The notes: generated from the letters alone by a model not told the origin. 64,000 nucleotides of DNA from F1-60-MAGs163 sp046091165 (GCA_046091165.1 JBJTBE010000086.1:7228-71227); one strand, 5' to 3'; positions 1-8,220 are shown, counted from the stretch's first letter. Numbers and translations are program-made.

Positions 1-61
1 GGCCCAGCTCGTGGAGCCAGATGAGAGCCGAGAAGCCCAGGAAGGCGAGCAGGTAGCTCAT
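1..61 (-). CDS. rseP: Site-2 protease RseP/Rip1 family, N-terminal fragment (cut by window edge)
   Basis: Only the first 20 codons are in the window. They read a hydrophobic start followed by His17-Glu18-Leu19-Gly20, which is the beginning of the HExxH zinc motif of M50 intramembrane proteases, placed as usual in the first membrane helix. The gene lies directly downstream of dxr, the standard dxr-rseP order in bacteria. The family cleaves membrane-bound anti-sigma factors. The ATG is preceded by GGAGAG and, further up, by a TAGACT box 8 nt from the start. The assignment rests on a short stretch plus synteny. Confidence 0.75.
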   Translation of the reverse strand, partial: MSYLLAFLGFSALIWLHELG

Positions 62-69
62 CGCTCTCC

Positions 70-75
70 AGTCTA
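70..75 (-). promoter_or_regulatory. Putative -10 box TAGACT before rseP
   Basis: TAGACT lies 8 nt upstream of the rseP ATG, in the 31-nt gap after dxr. It has the same form and spacing as boxes before several other genes here. Because a GGAGAG Shine-Dalgarno-like sequence lies between, it could be fortuitous. Confidence 0.35.
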
Positions 76-92
76 GGAGCCGCGGGTGGCGC

Positions 93-1241
93 TCACGCCA
101 CCAGCCGCTCGGCCGCGGTGCGGGCCTGGCGGTCGGCGTCGACCAATGCGTCGAACGAGCTCGCCGGGCCGCTCTCGACCTCGTCGAGCACCGACGCGAC
201 AAGGGAAGTGATCCCGCTGAACGGGAGCCGGCCGTCGAGGAAAGCGGCCACCGCGATCTCGTTGGCGGCGTTCATGACGGCGGGGGCGGTTCCCCCGGCC
301 ATCCCCGCCTCCCGGGCGATCGACAGCGCCGGGAAGGCTTCTTCGTCGACCGGTTCGAAGTCGAGCCGGCGCACCTCGGCGAGGTCGAGCGGCCGGTGGC
401 CGGGCAGCGAACGGTCGGGGCTCAGCAGGGCGTAGGCGATCGGCACCTTCATGTCGGGATGGCCCAGGTGGGCCAGAAGCGCACCGTCGCTCAGCGTCAC
501 GCAGGAGTGGACGATCGACTGCGGATGGACGACCACGTCGATCCGCTCGTAGGGCATCGTGAACAGGTGGTGGGCTTCGATCAGCTCGAGGCCCTTGTTG
601 AAGAGAGTGGCCGAGTCGATCGTGATCTTGCCGCCCATCTCCCACGTGGGATGTCGGAGGGCCTCTTCGACGGTCACCTGCTCCAGTTCGTCCCGGCTGC
701 GGCCCCGGAACGGGCCACCGGAGGCCGTGAGCACGATCCGCTCGATGCTTCCCGGCCTCTGGCCCTGCTCGGCCTCGACCAGCTGGGCGATCGCCGAGTG
801 TTCGGAATCGACCGGGACCAGCCGCGCCCCGGAGCCCTCGGCCAGGCTCATGACCAGCTCCCCGCCGACGACCAGCGACTCCTTGTTGGCCAGGGCGAGG
901 TCGATGCCCTCCGCGAGCGTGGTGACGGTGGGCGCGAGGCCGGCCGAGCCGACGAGCGCGTTGAGTACCATGTCGGCGCCCGAGGAGGCGATCAGCTCAA
1001 CGAGGCCCTCTGGACCCTCCAGGACTTCCCCGTCCCACTCGCTGCGGGCGCGCTGGGCCGCCGCGGGGTCGGCCAGGGCGATCCGCCGGGCGCCGGTGGC
1101 GCGCGCCTGGGCGACCAGCGGTTCCCAGCTGGAGGCCGCCGAGAGTCCCACGACCTCCACTCCGGGGGCCTCGGCGGCAACCTCCAGGGCCTGGACCCCG
1201 ATCGACCCAGTCGACCCCAGGACGACTATCCGCCTGGCCAC
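93..1241 (-). CDS. dxr: 1-deoxy-D-xylulose-5-phosphate reductoisomerase
   Basis: Cytosolic enzyme of the MEP isoprenoid pathway that turns DXP into 2-C-methyl-D-erythritol 4-phosphate with NADPH and a divalent metal. The 382-residue length is normal. Visible are the dinucleotide-binding GSTGSIG (9-15), LANKES (118-122), the metal-binding DSEHS (145-149) and the KITIDSATLFNKGLE block (205-219). The start is GTG, with GGAGG eight bases upstream. It follows cdsA and precedes rseP. Its product feeds UppS, encoded two genes upstream, and menaquinone prenylation. Confidence 0.97.
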   Translation of the reverse strand: MARRIVVLGSTGSIGVQALEVAAEAPGVEVVGLSAASSWEPLVAQARATGARRIALADPAAAQRARSEWDGEVLEGPEGLVELIASSGADMVLNALVGSAGLAPTVTTLAEGIDLALANKESLVVGGELVMSLAEGSGARLVPVDSEHSAIAQLVEAEQGQRPGSIERIVLTASGGPFRGRSRDELEQVTVEEALRHPTWEMGGKITIDSATLFNKGLELIEAHHLFTMPYERIDVVVHPQSIVHSCVTLSDGALLAHLGHPDMKVPIAYALLSPDRSLPGHRPLDLAEVRRLDFEPVDEEAFPALSIAREAGMAGGTAPAVMNAANEIAVAAFLDGRLPFSGITSLVASVLDEVESGPASSFDALVDADRQARTAAERLVA

Positions 1242-1262
1242 CTCAGCGGCCTCCGGCCCGGC

Positions 1263-2150
1263 TCACAGCATCGCCTGCCAGACGTAGAAGCCCACGACAA
1301 CGGCGAAGAGCGCGGCGTCGAGGCGGTCGAGGACTCCGCCGTGGGCGCCGAAGACGGTGCCCGAGTCCTTGGTGTGGGCCTCGCGCTTGAGCGCGCTCTC
1401 GAAGAGGTCGCCCAGCGGGGCGATCAGGGCGGCGCAGAAGCCCAGCAGCAGCGCCTGCAGCCCGGTGAGCCAGTCGAGGTAGAGGCCGACGAACCAGCCG
1501 GCGATCGTCCCGGCCAGGATCCCGATCAGCAGCCCCTCCCAGGTCTTGCCGGGAGAGAGCGAGGGGGCGAGCTTGCGGCGCCCGAACGCCCGGCCGCCGA
1601 AGTAGGCCCCGGTGTCTCCCACGAAGGTGGCCACGAGCACCAGGACGAGGATCGCCGCCCCGTGCTCGAGGTCGCGCAGCATCACCGCGTGGGAGAGCGC
1701 CAGGCCGATCCAGGCCAGGCCGAGCATGGCCAGCGCCAGGCCGCGCACGTCTCCACGGCGGGGGGCGATCAGGCCGCCGAGAAAGACGACCGGCAGGGCG
1801 ATGACCGTGGCCAGCAGCAGCCGCGGCGGGCCTCCGGTACGGGCGAGGACGATCATCACCGCGAAGGCGAGGAAGACGGCGGCCACCGGCACCGCCCAGC
1901 GGGGAAACATCGAGAACAGCTCGCGCAGGGCCATTATCCCGAGGACGAGCATCCCGGCGGCGAACACCCAGCCTCCGGCAGCCACCAGGACGACGGCCAG
2001 GACGATCAGCGGCAGCGCCACCAGCACGCGGGCCAGCAGGTCGGAGCTGCGGCTCCTGATCTCGCGCCCCTTCGGCCGCCGGCCGAACCTCGGCCCCCGG
2101 GGGGCCTTCTCGGTCTCCTCGACCACGCGGACGACCCTCGTCTCCTCCAT
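1263..2150 (-). CDS. cdsA: Phosphatidate cytidylyltransferase (CDP-diacylglycerol synthase)
   Basis: Integral membrane enzyme making CDP-diacylglycerol from CTP and phosphatidate for phospholipid synthesis. The 295-residue protein has about eight hydrophobic segments. The family signature is near the C-terminus (251-278): S-x-L-K-R, then T-K-D-S-G and H-G-G-V-L-D-R-L-D. VGDTGAYFGGR (177-187) and SPGKTWEG (199-206) are also typical. I chose the ATG at 2150 because it overlaps the uppS stop (TGATG); the long in-frame extension upstream is only the opposite reading of uppS. The first 35 residues are charged and cytosolic. Confidence 0.96.
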   Translation of the reverse strand: MEETRVVRVVEETEKAPRGPRFGRRPKGREIRSRSSDLLARVLVALPLIVLAVVLVAAGGWVFAAGMLVLGIMALRELFSMFPRWAVPVAAVFLAFAVMIVLARTGGPPRLLLATVIALPVVFLGGLIAPRRGDVRGLALAMLGLAWIGLALSHAVMLRDLEHGAAILVLVLVATFVGDTGAYFGGRAFGRRKLAPSLSPGKTWEGLLIGILAGTIAGWFVGLYLDWLTGLQALLLGFCAALIAPLGDLFESALKREAHTKDSGTVFGAHGGVLDRLDAALFAVVVGFYVWQAML

Positions 2151-2827
2151 CAGCGGCCCCCGTACCGGCGCTGGCGGGAGGCGAACTCCTCGAGGCACTC
2201 CTCGAGGGCGGTGCGGTCGAAGTCGGGCCAGTACTCGTCGCGGAAGACCAGCTCGGAGTAGGCGCACTGCCAGAGCAGGTAGTTGGAGAGGCGCATCTCG
2301 CCGCTGGTCCGGATCAGCAGGTCGGGGTCGTGCATCTCCGGCGCGTAGAGGAGCTCCCGGAAGGCGTCCTCGCCGCCCCCCTCGTAGCGCCGGGCAGCGT
2401 CCACGATCTCGTTGCGGCCCCCGTAGTCGAAGGCGATGAACAGGGTGAGCCGCTCTCCTTGCGCCGTCTCGGCCTCGGCCCACTCCATCGCGGCCACGAG
2501 ATCCGGCGCCACGCGGTCCCGGCGCCCGATGAAGCGCACGCGCACCCCTTCCTCCTTCAGCTCCGGGGTCTCGCTGCGGATCCTTTCGGCGAACATCTCC
2601 ATCAGCGCCGCCACCTCCTCCGGGGAGCGCGACCAGTTCTCGGTAGAGAACGAGTAGACGGTCAGCTCGCGGATCCCCAGGTCGACCGCGTCGCGCAGGC
2701 GCGCCTTGACCGTGTCGGCGCCGGCACGGTGGCCATCGACGACCGGAAGGTCGCGCGAGGAGGCCCAGCGGCCGTTGCCGTCGGTGATGATCGCGACGTA
2801 GCGGGCCTGCGCCTCACCCGTGGCCAT
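2150..2827 (-). CDS. uppS: Polyprenyl (undecaprenyl-type) diphosphate synthase
   Basis: cis-Prenyltransferase extending farnesyl or geranyl diphosphate with IPP to the lipid carrier for peptidoglycan and other polymers. The 225 residues are slightly short for the family (about 240-300). Motifs are DGNGRWA (16-22, catalytic Asp16), His33, FSTENWSR (60-67) and RTSGEMRLSN (173-182). Chain length cannot be read from the sequence, so the product may be decaprenyl as in some actinobacteria. The ATG overlaps the frr stop by one base and the stop overlaps the cdsA start. Confidence 0.95.
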   Translation of the reverse strand: MATGEAQARYVAIITDGNGRWASSRDLPVVDGHRAGADTVKARLRDAVDLGIRELTVYSFSTENWSRSPEEVAALMEMFAERIRSETPELKEEGVRVRFIGRRDRVAPDLVAAMEWAEAETAQGERLTLFIAFDYGGRNEIVDAARRYEGGGEDAFRELLYAPEMHDPDLLIRTSGEMRLSNYLLWQCAYSELVFRDEYWPDFDRTALEECLEEFASRQRRYGGR

Positions 2828-3393
2828 CAGACCTCCAGGATTTCGGCTTCTTTGCCCTTCAGGTGGGAATCGAGGTCGGCAACACGCTCGTCGGTGAGCT
2901 TCTGGAGCTCACCCTCGGCGCGGTGCTCGTCGTCGGCGCCGGCCTCGCCCGCCTCGCGCAGTTCGCGCAGGTCCTGCATCACGTCGCGCCGCACGTTGCG
3001 GATCGCCACGCGACCCTCCTCGGCGATGTTGCGCACGACCTTCACGAGCTCCTTGCGCCGCTCCTCGCTGAGCTCGGGGATGGCCAGCCGGATGATCTTG
3101 CCGTCGTTGCCCGGCGTCAGCCCCAGGTCGGCCTCCATGATCGCCTTCTCGATCGCCGGCAGCGTCGAGACGTCGAACGGCTGGACGGTGATGAGGCGGG
3201 CCTCGGGCGCGTTGATGGTGGCCAGCTGGTTGAGCGGCGTGTCGGCTCCGTAGTAGTCGACGGTCACCCGGTCGAGGATCGACGGGCTGGCCCTGCCGGT
3301 ACGGACGCTGGCAAACTCGAGGTTGGTGGCCTCCACGGTGCGGCTCATGCGCTCCGAGGCGTCGCCGAGAAGTTCGTCGATGAGTTCGCTCAC
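2827..3393 (-). CDS. frr: Ribosome recycling factor
   Basis: Cytosolic factor that with EF-G splits post-termination ribosomes. The 188-residue length fits. The conserved VRTGRASPSILD (29-40) and the charged C-terminal long helices are visible. The start is GTG at 3393, chosen because it overlaps the pyrH stop (GTGA) and gives the family-typical N-terminus; the much longer open frame upstream is antisense to pyrH and tsf. Translational coupling to pyrH is likely. Confidence 0.96.
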   Translation of the reverse strand: MSELIDELLGDASERMSRTVEATNLEFASVRTGRASPSILDRVTVDYYGADTPLNQLATINAPEARLITVQPFDVSTLPAIEKAIMEADLGLTPGNDGKIIRLAIPELSEERRKELVKVVRNIAEEGRVAIRNVRRDVMQDLRELREAGEAGADDEHRAEGELQKLTDERVADLDSHLKGKEAEILEV

Positions 3394-4112
3394 GGGCTTA
3401 CCACCGTCCCAACCTGCTCGCCGCAGACTATCCGGTCGATATTGCCGTCGGTGTTCATGTCGAAGACGTGGATCGGCATCGAGTTCTCCATGCAGAGGGC
3501 CAGGGCGGTGGCGTCCATCACCTTGAGCTCGCGCCGGATCGCCTCCATGTGGGTGATCTCCGGGATGAGCTCGGCCGAGGGGTCGGTGCGGGGGTCGGCC
3601 GAGTAGACGCCGTCGACGCCGTTCTTGGCCATGAGGATCGCTTCGGCCCGGATCTCGGTGGCCCGCAGGGCTGCCGCGGTGTCGGTGGTGAAGAACGGGT
3701 TGCCGGTGCCGGCCGCGAAGATCACTACGCGTCCCTTCTCCAGGTGCCGGTCGGCCCGCCGGCGGATGTAGGGCTCGGCAACCTCCTCGACGTGGATCGC
3801 CGACTGGACGCGGGTCTGGACGCCCATCTTCTCCAGTGCGTCCTGCAGCGGCAGCGCGTTCAGGAGGGTGGCGAGCATTCCCATGTAGTCGGCGGTGGCC
3901 CGGTCCATGCCCTCGGCGGCGCCGGTCATACCCCGGTAGATGTTGCCGGCGCCGACGACGATCGCCACCTCCACCCCGCGGTCGCGAACGGTCCGGATCT
4001 GCCCGGCAACGTCCTCCAGGCGCTCCGGGTCGGTTCCGTAGTCGAGGCCTCCGAGAAGCGCCTCCCCAGAGAGCTTGAGCAGCACCCTCCGGAAGACCGC
4101 TTCGGACGCCAT
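3390..4112 (-). CDS. pyrH: UMP kinase
   Basis: Phosphorylates UMP to UDP in pyrimidine nucleotide synthesis; amino-acid-kinase family, normally hexameric and controlled by GTP and UTP. The 240-residue length is standard. The N-terminal LLKLSGEAL (about 11-19) forms the nucleotide site, followed by the VVGAGNIYRG glycine loop and MGMLATLLNALPLQDALE, both typical of bacterial PyrH. The ATG is 3 nt after the tsf stop, and its own stop overlaps frr. Confidence 0.96.
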   Translation of the reverse strand: MASEAVFRRVLLKLSGEALLGGLDYGTDPERLEDVAGQIRTVRDRGVEVAIVVGAGNIYRGMTGAAEGMDRATADYMGMLATLLNALPLQDALEKMGVQTRVQSAIHVEEVAEPYIRRRADRHLEKGRVVIFAAGTGNPFFTTDTAAALRATEIRAEAILMAKNGVDGVYSADPRTDPSAELIPEITHMEAIRRELKVMDATALALCMENSMPIHVFDMNTDGNIDRIVCGEQVGTVVSP

Positions 4113-4115
4113 CGC

Positions 4116-4721
4116 CTACTCCCCCACTGCGTAGCGCACGAAGCGCCGGATGACGATGTTCTCGCCGGTCTTGGCCGAGAGCGCAGCGCGCATCTCCTCG
4201 ATGGTCTGGCCCTCGTGACGGTCGGCGTTGACGTGGGGCTGGCGCAGGAGCACCACCTCGCCCATCCACTTGTCGATCATGCCGTCGACGATCTTCGGCC
4301 GGATGTCCTCCGGCTTGTCGGCCACCTGTTCGGTGAAGATCCGGGACTCGGCCTCGCGGGCCTCCTCCGGGACGTCCTCGTCGGTCACGTACTGCACGGC
4401 GGGGCTGGCCGCGATGTGCATCGCCACCTCGCGGGCGAACTCTGTGAAGTCCTCGTTCTTGGCCACGAAGTCGGTGTTGCAGTCCACCTGCACCATGACG
4501 CCGACCTTCCCGCCGGCGTGGATGTAGGACTGGATCGTGCCCTCGGCGGCCTCGCGGTCGGCGAGCTTGCCGATCTTGTTGCCCATCTTCACGCGGATGA
4601 TCTCGGCGGCCTTCTCCATGTCGCCCCCGGCCTCGGCGAGGGCCTCCTTGCAGTCCATCATTCCGGCGCCGGTCTGGCGGCGCAGCTCGGCGACGTCCGA
4701 TGCCTTGATCTCGGCGCTCAT
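4116..4721 (-). CDS. tsf: Elongation factor Ts (short form)
   Basis: Nucleotide-exchange factor for EF-Tu. At 201 residues it is the short form (as in Thermus) rather than the roughly 280-residue enterobacterial form. The UBA-like N-terminus with the conserved TGAGMMDCKEAL (17-28) is clear, and the core NTDFVAKNEDF lies mid-protein. The ATG overlaps the rpsB stop (ATGA), so the pair is probably co-translated. Confidence 0.97.
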   Translation of the reverse strand: MSAEIKASDVAELRRQTGAGMMDCKEALAEAGGDMEKAAEIIRVKMGNKIGKLADREAAEGTIQSYIHAGGKVGVMVQVDCNTDFVAKNEDFTEFAREVAMHIAASPAVQYVTDEDVPEEAREAESRIFTEQVADKPEDIRPKIVDGMIDKWMGEVVLLRQPHVNADRHEGQTIEEMRAALSAKTGENIVIRRFVRYAVGE

Positions 4722-5626
4722 GACTGCTCCCCGGCCGGCGGCGCAGCGGCCTCCGGAGCGGAGGCCGGCGGCGCCTCGCCGGCAGCCTCGGCGTTGGCGG
4801 CGGCCACCTTGGCCTCAGCCTCCTCGGCGGCGCGACGTGCCTCCTCCTCGGCCTCACGACGCGCCTGCTCCTCGGCCTCGCGCGCGGCCTGGGCCTCGGC
4901 CTCGGCCCGGGCCTTCTCCTCCTCGGCGAGGTAGGCGAGCCGGTTCTCGGCGATCACGTCGGCCAGGCCGTCGGCGATCACCTTGCAGGAGCGGATTGCA
5001 TCGTCGTTGCCGGGGATCACGAAATCGATCCCGTCGGGATCGCAGTTGGTGTCGACCAGGCCGATGATCGGGATCCTCAGCCGCTGGGCCTCGCGTACGG
5101 CGATCTCCTCGACGTTTAGGTCGACCACGAAGATCGCGTCGGGCGCGCGCTGCATGTGCTTCACGCCCCCGAGGTTGGCCCGCAGCTTCTCGAGGTCGGC
5201 TTCGGCGGCCAGGCGCTCGCGGGTGGGCAGCAGCTCGAGCTGGCCGTCCTCCTCGTAGCCCTCGAGGTCGTGCAGGCGCCGGATCCGCTGGCTGATCGTC
5301 TGGTAGTTGGTCAGCAGCCCGCCGAGCCAGCGATGGTTCACGTACGGCATGCCGGCGCGCTCGGCGGCCTCCTTGACGGCATCACGCGCCTGCTTCTTGG
5401 TCCCGACGAAGAGGACGATCCCCCCGCGCCGGGCCAGGCCGGCCACGAAGTCGGTGGCGGCGGAAAGCGCGGCCTCGGTCTGGAGGAGGTCGACGACGTA
5501 GATGCCGTCCCGCTCGCCGAAGATGTAGCGGCGCATCTTCGGGTTCCAGCGGCGCGTCTGGTGCCCGAAGTGGACACCCGCCTCCAGCAGTTCTCTGAGT
5601 CCGACCTCGCTCTGGGCGGTGGTCAC
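4718..5626 (-). CDS. rpsB: Ribosomal protein uS2 with long charged C-terminal tail
   Basis: Small-subunit protein S2. Residues 1-230 show the canonical fold sequence (ELLEAGVHFGHQTRRWNPKM near the start, NHRWLGGLLTN, later IVGLVDTNCDPDGIDFVIPGNDD). From about 232 to 302 there is an Ala/Glu/Arg-rich segment with coiled-coil character ending in an Ala/Pro tail, an extension beyond the roughly 230-250-residue core. The start is GTG at 5626, preceded by AAAGGGAG at good spacing; an upstream in-frame TTG would add a non-conserved extension. It heads the run down to rseP and has a structured leader. Confidence 0.96.
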   Translation of the reverse strand: MTTAQSEVGLRELLEAGVHFGHQTRRWNPKMRRYIFGERDGIYVVDLLQTEAALSAATDFVAGLARRGGIVLFVGTKKQARDAVKEAAERAGMPYVNHRWLGGLLTNYQTISQRIRRLHDLEGYEEDGQLELLPTRERLAAEADLEKLRANLGGVKHMQRAPDAIFVVDLNVEEIAVREAQRLRIPIIGLVDTNCDPDGIDFVIPGNDDAIRSCKVIADGLADVIAENRLAYLAEEEKARAEAEAQAAREAEEQARREAEEEARRAAEEAEAKVAAANAEAAGEAPPASAPEAAAPPAGEQS

Positions 5627-5658
5627 GGTTGCTGCTCCCTTTTTTCGCGTTTTGCATT

Positions 5659-5723
5659 CCTTCCGGAGACCGGCGCTTACGGCCCGTGGCCGATCAGGGA
5701 GCGCCCGCCACAAGCCCGGAAGG
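5659..5723 (-). promoter_or_regulatory. Nested hairpin in the rpsB leader (possible S2 autoregulatory site)
   Basis: In the roughly 110-nt leader before rpsB, CCTTCCGG (5716-5723) is perfectly complementary to CCGGAAGG (5659-5666). Inside, GGCGCT and AGCGCC (5700-5705 with 5672-5677) pair, and CGGCC-ACG-GGCCG (5680-5692) forms a tip. Together they give one long imperfect stem ending about 32 nt before the GTG. S2 leaders in other bacteria bind S2 for feedback; that role here is inference. Confidence 0.4.
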
Positions 5724-5742
5724 GTCGTGGTCTGTTTACCCG

Positions 5743-5751
5743 GCCATTCTA
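5743..5751 (-). promoter_or_regulatory. Putative -10 element (CTAGAAT) for the rpsB operon
   Basis: TAGAAT, five of six bases matching TATAAT, overlaps the TAG stop of rluD and lies about 117 nt upstream of the rpsB start. No convincing -35 hexamer is seen. It would produce the structured rpsB leader. Confidence 0.45.
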
Positions 5752-6666
5752 GCCCGGCGGCGCCGCAACCGGCTCCTCGCCCGCGCGGGCGCGGGCCAGC
5801 GCCTCCTCGAGGTCGGCCGGCAGCGGAGAGGCCACGTCGACCTCCCCGCCCGAGGGATGGGCAAAGGCCAGGCGGGCGGCGTGGAGGAACTGGCGGTCGA
5901 GCCCGAGGGCTCCGGGCGTCCCGTACTCGGGGTCGCCGGCCACCGGGAGGCCGATCGCCGCCAGGTGGGCGCGGATCTGGTGCGTCCTTCCCGTCTCGAG
6001 CGTGACCCTCAGCAGGGTCGCGTGCGGGAGCTCCTCCTCGACCTCGAAGCGGGTCACCGCCTCGCGGGGCTTGTCGGTGTCCACCGACTGGACGGTGCGC
6101 CGGCGCCGGTCCCGGCCGATCGGGGCATCCACGGTTCCGGTGCGCGAACGCGGGCGCCCGCCCACCAGCGCCAGGTACTCGCGCTTCACCTCCCGGGCGC
6201 CGATCGCCTCCTGGAGGGCGCGATGGGTCTCGTCGTCACGCGCGACCACCAGCAGCCCCGAGGTACCGAGGTCGAGCCGGTGGACGATCCCGGGCCGCTC
6301 GGGATCCTCCCCGCCGGCGGCACGGCCCGCCAGTGCCTGGGAGAGCGTTCCGCTCTCGTGGCCGCGCGAAGGGTGCGTGGCCACCCCGGCCGGCTTGTCG
6401 ACCACCAGGAGGCGGTCGTCCTCCCAGGCGATCCGGTAGGGCACCTCGGGGGCGTCCGGCGGCGCCGCGGGCGGCTCCCGCGGCGGCTCGCTCCACTCGA
6501 CCAGGTCCCCCTCCTCCAGCCGCCGGCTCTTGGCCGCCGCCTCGCCGTTGACCGTCACCGCACCGGCGGCCACCTGCGCCTGCGCGCGCGAGCGTGAGCC
6601 CAGGAAGCCCGAGAGGAACTGGTCGAGCCGCTCTCCGCCCTGGCCGGCACCGACCTGGGCCTTCAA
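5749..6666 (-). CDS. rluD: 23S rRNA pseudouridine synthase, RluD family
   Basis: Isomerises uridines in large-subunit rRNA. The 305-residue protein has an N-terminal S4 RNA-binding domain (about 12-58) and an RsuA/RluA catalytic domain with HRLDLGTSG (129-137), catalytic Asp132. RLLVVDKPAG (85-94) and TGRTHQIRAHL are also typical. The start is probably TTG at 6666, overlapping the lspA stop (TTGA); no in-frame ATG or GTG lies near. The lspA-rluD pairing is common in bacteria. Which uridines are modified cannot be told. Confidence 0.92.
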   Translation of the reverse strand: MKAQVGAGQGGERLDQFLSGFLGSRSRAQAQVAAGAVTVNGEAAAKSRRLEEGDLVEWSEPPREPPAAPPDAPEVPYRIAWEDDRLLVVDKPAGVATHPSRGHESGTLSQALAGRAAGGEDPERPGIVHRLDLGTSGLLVVARDDETHRALQEAIGAREVKREYLALVGGRPRSRTGTVDAPIGRDRRRRTVQSVDTDKPREAVTRFEVEEELPHATLLRVTLETGRTHQIRAHLAAIGLPVAGDPEYGTPGALGLDRQFLHAARLAFAHPSGGEVDVASPLPADLEEALARARAGEEPVAAPPG

Positions 6667-7145
6667 GCCGCACCGGCCTTGCGCAGCCGCCGGGCCTGGA
6701 GCTCGGCGAGGACGACCATCAGAATGACCCCGCCGGTGATGCAGGCATCGGCGACGTTGAACGCCGGCCAGCCCGGGAGCTTGACGTAGTCGGTGACCGC
6801 TCCCTGGCCCACGCGGTCGATCACGTTCCCGAGGGCGCCCCCGACCACCATCCCTGCCGGGAGCCAGATCCACGGCGTCTCCAGGTGGGTCAGGAAATAC
6901 CAGAGCAGTAGCCCAACCGCCCCGGCGACGAGCAGGGCCACCAGCACGCCGCTCTCGGAGAGCTGGCCGAAGGCGATACCGGTGTTGCGCACGTAGGTGA
7001 GCTGGACTACCGAACCGAGCACCTCCCGCTCCTCGCCGGGCTGGAGGGAGCCACGGACCGCCACCTTCACCGCCTGGTCCACGACGAGGACCGCGACCGC
7101 CGTCAGCCCGGCGAACGCGAGCGTCGAGCGCGGAGAGTCGCTCAT
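6663..7145 (-). CDS. lspA: Lipoprotein signal peptidase II
   Basis: Membrane aspartyl protease that removes the signal peptide of diacylglyceryl-modified prolipoproteins. The 160 residues form four membrane helices. The conserved VDQAVK (22-27), RNTGIAFG (53-60), GNVIDRV (106-112) and FNVADA (129-134) are present; the catalytic pair is Asp119 and Asp133. Its ATG overlaps the yggT stop (ATGA). PotD, encoded here, carries a lipobox and would be a substrate. Confidence 0.95.
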   Translation of the reverse strand: MSDSPRSTLAFAGLTAVAVLVVDQAVKVAVRGSLQPGEEREVLGSVVQLTYVRNTGIAFGQLSESGVLVALLVAGAVGLLLWYFLTHLETPWIWLPAGMVVGGALGNVIDRVGQGAVTDYVKLPGWPAFNVADACITGGVILMVVLAELQARRLRKAGAA

Positions 7146-7453
7146 CCCCGGATCAGCCCGATGATGATCCCGCCGCCGATCGCGAGGACGAGGATCGCCA
7201 CGATCGGGCTGAAGTCGAAGGAACCGATCGGCGGGATGAACCTGCGGAAGAGCGCGAGGTACGGGTCACAGACCGACCGCAGGAAGGAGACGATCGCGTC
7301 GCTGACGCGGTTGTAGGGCAGCCGGCCGCCGAAGGCGAGGTAGAGGCCCAGGAGGATCCAGATGATGATCAGGACCACGTAGACGTTGATCAGCGCCGAC
7401 AGGTAGTCGGCGATCGTGCCGCGCACGTTGGCCATCGGCACCGGCGTGCTCAT
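7142..7453 (-). CDS. yggT: YggT family membrane protein
   Basis: 103-residue protein with two hydrophobic stretches (about 20-42 and 80-102) flanking the family-typical segment with SDPYLALFRRFIPP-like sequence (here SVCDPYLALFRRFIPPIG). Genes of this family sit near sepF, proC and divisome or lipoprotein genes in many Gram-positives, as here, but the molecular role is not established. It starts with ATG overlapping the proC stop. Confidence 0.88.
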   Translation of the reverse strand: MSTPVPMANVRGTIADYLSALINVYVVLIIIWILLGLYLAFGGRLPYNRVSDAIVSFLRSVCDPYLALFRRFIPPIGSFDFSPIVAILVLAIGGGIIIGLIRG

Positions 7454-8205
7454 GCCCCGCCCTCGATCACGGCCCGGACCGCCCCGGCAAAGGCCTCGCG
7501 GACCTTCGCCTGTTCGAGCTCGGCAAGGCCCTTCTCGGTCACTCCCCCCGGCGAGGTAACCGCCTCGCGCACGATGGCGGCGTCGGCGCCGTCCTCGGAG
7601 AGCAGGGCCATCGCGCTGCCGAACGTCGCCCCGACCAGCGAGGCGGCAACCACCGGGTCCATTCCCGACTCCACCGCCGCCTCGATCTTGGCCTCGGCGA
7701 CCAGGGCCAGGAACGCCACGCCGGAGCTCATGACCGCCGTCGCGGCGGCGAACTCAGCCTCCGGGAGCACGAATACGGGACCGAGCTCTTCGAGCAGGCT
7801 GCGAATGGTCTCGAACGCCACGGGATCGCCGCCGTCGTCGTCGGCCAGCACGGTCACCCCGTGCCCGAGCCTCATGGCAATATTGGGCATGACCCGGAAT
7901 ACGAGGCTCCCGGGGTAGGCGGCGCGAAGCTCGGCCAGCGGGACGCCGGCCAGGGGCGACAGGATCACGTCGGCTCCTCCCGCGGCCTCGGCGGCCACCT
8001 CGCCCAGCTGCGCCGGCTTGTGGCAGAGGATCACCAGGTCGCTGCGGGCCGCCAGCTCGGCATTGCCGCCAACCGCCTCGCCTCCCGTCGCCGTGGCGAG
8101 GGCTTCGGCACGCGAGGAGTCGATATCGGTGCAAAGCACCGGCTGCCCCCACCCCAGCGCGAACGCCGTGGCGATGTTGCCGCTGCCGATAAGACCTATC
8201 TGCAT
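7450..8205 (-). CDS. proC: Pyrroline-5-carboxylate reductase family protein
   Basis: Would reduce P5C to proline with NAD(P)H. The 251-residue protein begins with a Rossmann motif (GLIGSGNIATA, 4-14) and has the C-terminal dimerisation domain with the conserved EAVTSPGGVTEKGLAELE. It is slightly short for the family (about 265-280). It sits in the sepF-proC-yggT neighbourhood usual in Gram-positives. The ATG has no clear Shine-Dalgarno but a TAGCGT box 9 nt upstream, so the transcript may be leaderless. Confidence 0.9.
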   Translation of the reverse strand: MQIGLIGSGNIATAFALGWGQPVLCTDIDSSRAEALATATGGEAVGGNAELAARSDLVILCHKPAQLGEVAAEAAGGADVILSPLAGVPLAELRAAYPGSLVFRVMPNIAMRLGHGVTVLADDDGGDPVAFETIRSLLEELGPVFVLPEAEFAAATAVMSSGVAFLALVAEAKIEAAVESGMDPVVAASLVGATFGSAMALLSEDGADAAIVREAVTSPGGVTEKGLAELEQAKVREAFAGAVRAVIEGGA

Positions 8206-8214
8206 CGCCGGGGA

Positions 8215-8220
8215 ACGCTA
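8215..8220 (-). promoter_or_regulatory. Putative -10 box TAGCGT of proC
   Basis: TAGCGT within CTAGCGT lies 9 nt before the proC ATG, in the 45-nt gap after sepF. No Shine-Dalgarno is present between, which fits leaderless transcription. Confidence 0.5.

Noticed and set aside
396..2261. 621-codon plus-strand open frame opposite dxr and cdsA
   Set aside because: Antisense shadow of two well-identified genes, with repetitive Arg/Gly/Gln/Asp composition.
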